The translations under genes and the position numbers were made by a program. DNA of 34,370 bases from Flavobacteriia bacterium. GTDB taxonomy: Bacteria > Bacteroidota > Bacteroidia > Flavobacteriales_D > Crocinitomicaceae. The notes below the pieces were generated by a model. That model searched no databases, had not been told where the DNA came from, and worked only from the letters and a program-made list of their open reading frames with translations. The stretch spans positions 1 to 34,370 of the forward strand of contig CANGOF010000017.1 in assembly GCA_947455515.1 (NCBI GenBank), written 5' to 3'. Shown here in pieces: positions 33,635-34,370 of the stretch; position 1 is the stretch's first letter, and every line of letters starts with the position of its first letter.

Positions 33635-34064
33635 TCTATTTGAGGGCTTTTCAGATGATAGTCGTATATGGCTATATAATTCAAGCCGACCTATAACACC
33701 AACAGAAGCTCTTTTCGTACAAGAAAATCTTGAACAATTTGCAATTAATTGGAAAGCACATAGCACGCCATTAAAAGCAAAGGCATGTATGTTAAATGAA
33801 TATACGATTGCATTTGTAGTAGATCAAACAACAGCAAGTGCTTCTGGTTGCTCTGTTGATAGTTCGGTAAGATTTGTAAAAGAACTAGGTAAAGAACTTA
33901 ATATAGATTTCTTTAATCGCTTAAATGTAATTATAGAGGATGAGTTTGGAAACAAATCATTATACCCATATAGAAAACTAAAAGAATTGAATAGAACAAG
34001 TTATTATAATCCTTTAATAGATACATTAAAAGGATTAAAAGAAGATTGGATAATTCAAATTTAA
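33618..34064 (+). CDS. Conserved short protein, often mislabelled ABC transporter ATPase
   Basis: A 148-residue soluble protein. I recognise its shape from Flavobacteria (SSRPITPTEALFVQENLEQF, NWKAHSTPLKAKACML, VVDQTTASASGCSVDSSVRF), where it is commonly named ABC transporter ATPase although it has no Walker A, signature or Walker B. The central ASGCSVDSS with a Cys and several Ser looks like a conserved functional site. No signal peptide or membrane segment. It overlaps the CCG gene by 17 bp and closes the operon. The role is unknown; the company suggests a link to the Fe-S redox pair. Confidence 0.75.
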   Translation: MQQIYNLFEGFSDDSRIWLYNSSRPITPTEALFVQENLEQFAINWKAHSTPLKAKACMLNEYTIAFVVDQTTASASGCSVDSSVRFVKELGKELNIDFFNRLNVIIEDEFGNKSLYPYRKLKELNRTSYYNPLIDTLKGLKEDWIIQI

Positions 34065-34087
34065 CTAATTAATAATTTTATTAATAT

Positions 34088-34120
34088 AAAAAAAGTCTAA
34101 CCTCAAGTTAGACTTTTTTT
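34088..34120. terminator. Bidirectional intrinsic terminator of the amidase-FeS operon
   Basis: AGTCTAAC (34094-34101), a 5-base loop CTCAA and GTTAGACT (34107-34114), flanked by seven A on the left and seven T on the right. It lies 24 bp past the last stop and can work on both strands. Confidence 0.92.
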
Positions 34121-34223
34121 ATGACATATAATTTAGTAAGAATTTTTGTTACATTTTCACAGGGATTTGAAATAGAATAAGATATTATATATATGTCTAT
34201 ATCTCATTAACGGACAAAAAAAA

Positions 34224-34256
34224 AGAGGCTGTCTCAAAAGGACAGCTTCTTTTTTT
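34224..34256. terminator. Hairpin with flanking A and T runs at the left end of the IS
   Basis: AGAGGCTGTC (34224-34233) pairs with GACAGCTTCT (34241-34250) through one G-U pair, with a 7-base loop. Nine A precede it (34216-34224) and seven T follow (34250-34256). It would stop transcription into the element. Confidence 0.75.
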
Positions 34257-34370
34257 ACTTAAAAAATCAGAATAACATTTTGTTATTTAATTGATAATCA
34301 GTATATTTAACCTGTATTATTGATTTTATATGGCAAAGCGTTTTCCTACATTCAAACCATACAATCAACA
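34225..34370 (+). mobile_element. Left end of an insertion sequence, probably IS1182-type (partial)
   Basis: From 34225 the sequence GAGGCTGTCTCAAAAG resembles terminal inverted repeats I recall for IS1182-family elements; 105 bp later a transposase-like start follows. Only the left end is inside the window, so the second inverted repeat and target duplication cannot be checked. The 80 bp before 34225 hold nothing I can assign. Confidence 0.55.
34330..34370 (+). CDS. IS1182-like transposase, first 13 codons (runs off the right edge)
   Basis: ATG at 34330 opens MAKRFPTFKPYNQ, which runs to the window end. The F-x-PYNQ start is typical of IS1182/DUF772-type transposases, whose next residues are usually Q-x-x-L-x-P. 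Too little is visible for more. The placement directly after a hairpin-bearing inverted-repeat candidate supports the reading. Confidence 0.55.
   Translation, partial: MAKRFPTFKPYNQ

Noticed and set aside
34121-34224. tRNA or small RNA gene between the operon terminator and the IS
   Set aside because: No cloverleaf, no CCA end and no stable fold other than the AT-rich stretches is seen.

Overview
The window comes from an AT-rich member of the Bacteroidota, most likely order Flavobacteriales. Evidence for this: a giant secreted protein with a C-terminal type IX secretion (T9SS) sorting domain, a TonB-dependent receptor with a carboxypeptidase-like N-terminus, an S46 dipeptidyl-peptidase, Bacteroidota-type LptD and MlaD, intergenic promoters of the form TTG-N17..20-TAnnTTTG, and weak or absent Shine-Dalgarno sequences. 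A genus cannot be named from the sequence alone.

Left third (1-11.5 kb): every gene is on the minus strand. Read in the direction of transcription these are a giant 1627-aa repeat protein sorted by T9SS with its own promoter and terminator, an SF2 helicase, the ribosome-associated ABC-F ATPase EttA, and a short cluster VF530 / pepD / J-domain-KTSC protein / DUF3820 protein. The 5' part of a TonB-dependent receptor runs off the left edge.

Middle (11.7-26.2 kb): plus strand. A promoter drives an overlapping SGNH-SGNH-MBOAT operon, a predicted envelope or extracellular-glycan O-acetylation machine. It is followed by an RRM RNA-binding protein with a terminator, a ROK-family sugar kinase, an S46 dipeptidyl-peptidase fused to an OmpA peptidoglycan-binding domain, a lipoprotein adaptor / FtsX permease / ATPase ABC export operon, and a polyamine operon made of an AdoMet decarboxylase-spermidine synthase fusion, an agmatinase-family enzyme and a small membrane protein.

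Right third (26.2-34.4 kb): lptD (minus) is divergent from a six-gene plus-strand operon: SPOR-tailed N-acetylmuramoyl-alanine amidase, MlaD, a membrane 4Fe-4S protein, a HAD-like protein, a CCG-domain Fe-S protein and a short conserved protein. The operon ends at a strong terminator. The last ~145 bp look like the left end of an IS1182-type insertion sequence with the first 13 codons of its transposase.

Much of the window serves the cell envelope: LPS insertion (LptD), lipid transport (MlaD), peptidoglycan hydrolysis (amidase), acyl decoration (SGNH/MBOAT), nutrient uptake (TonB receptor, S46 peptidase) and surface display (T9SS). I see no CRISPR array, rRNA, tRNA, prophage or recognisable defence system. 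No gap between genes exceeds 300 bp. The least ordinary features are the S46-OmpA fusion, the near-identical in-frame repeat pair in the giant protein, the double-SGNH/MBOAT operon, the fused polyamine enzyme, and a nested-hairpin element downstream of ettA.
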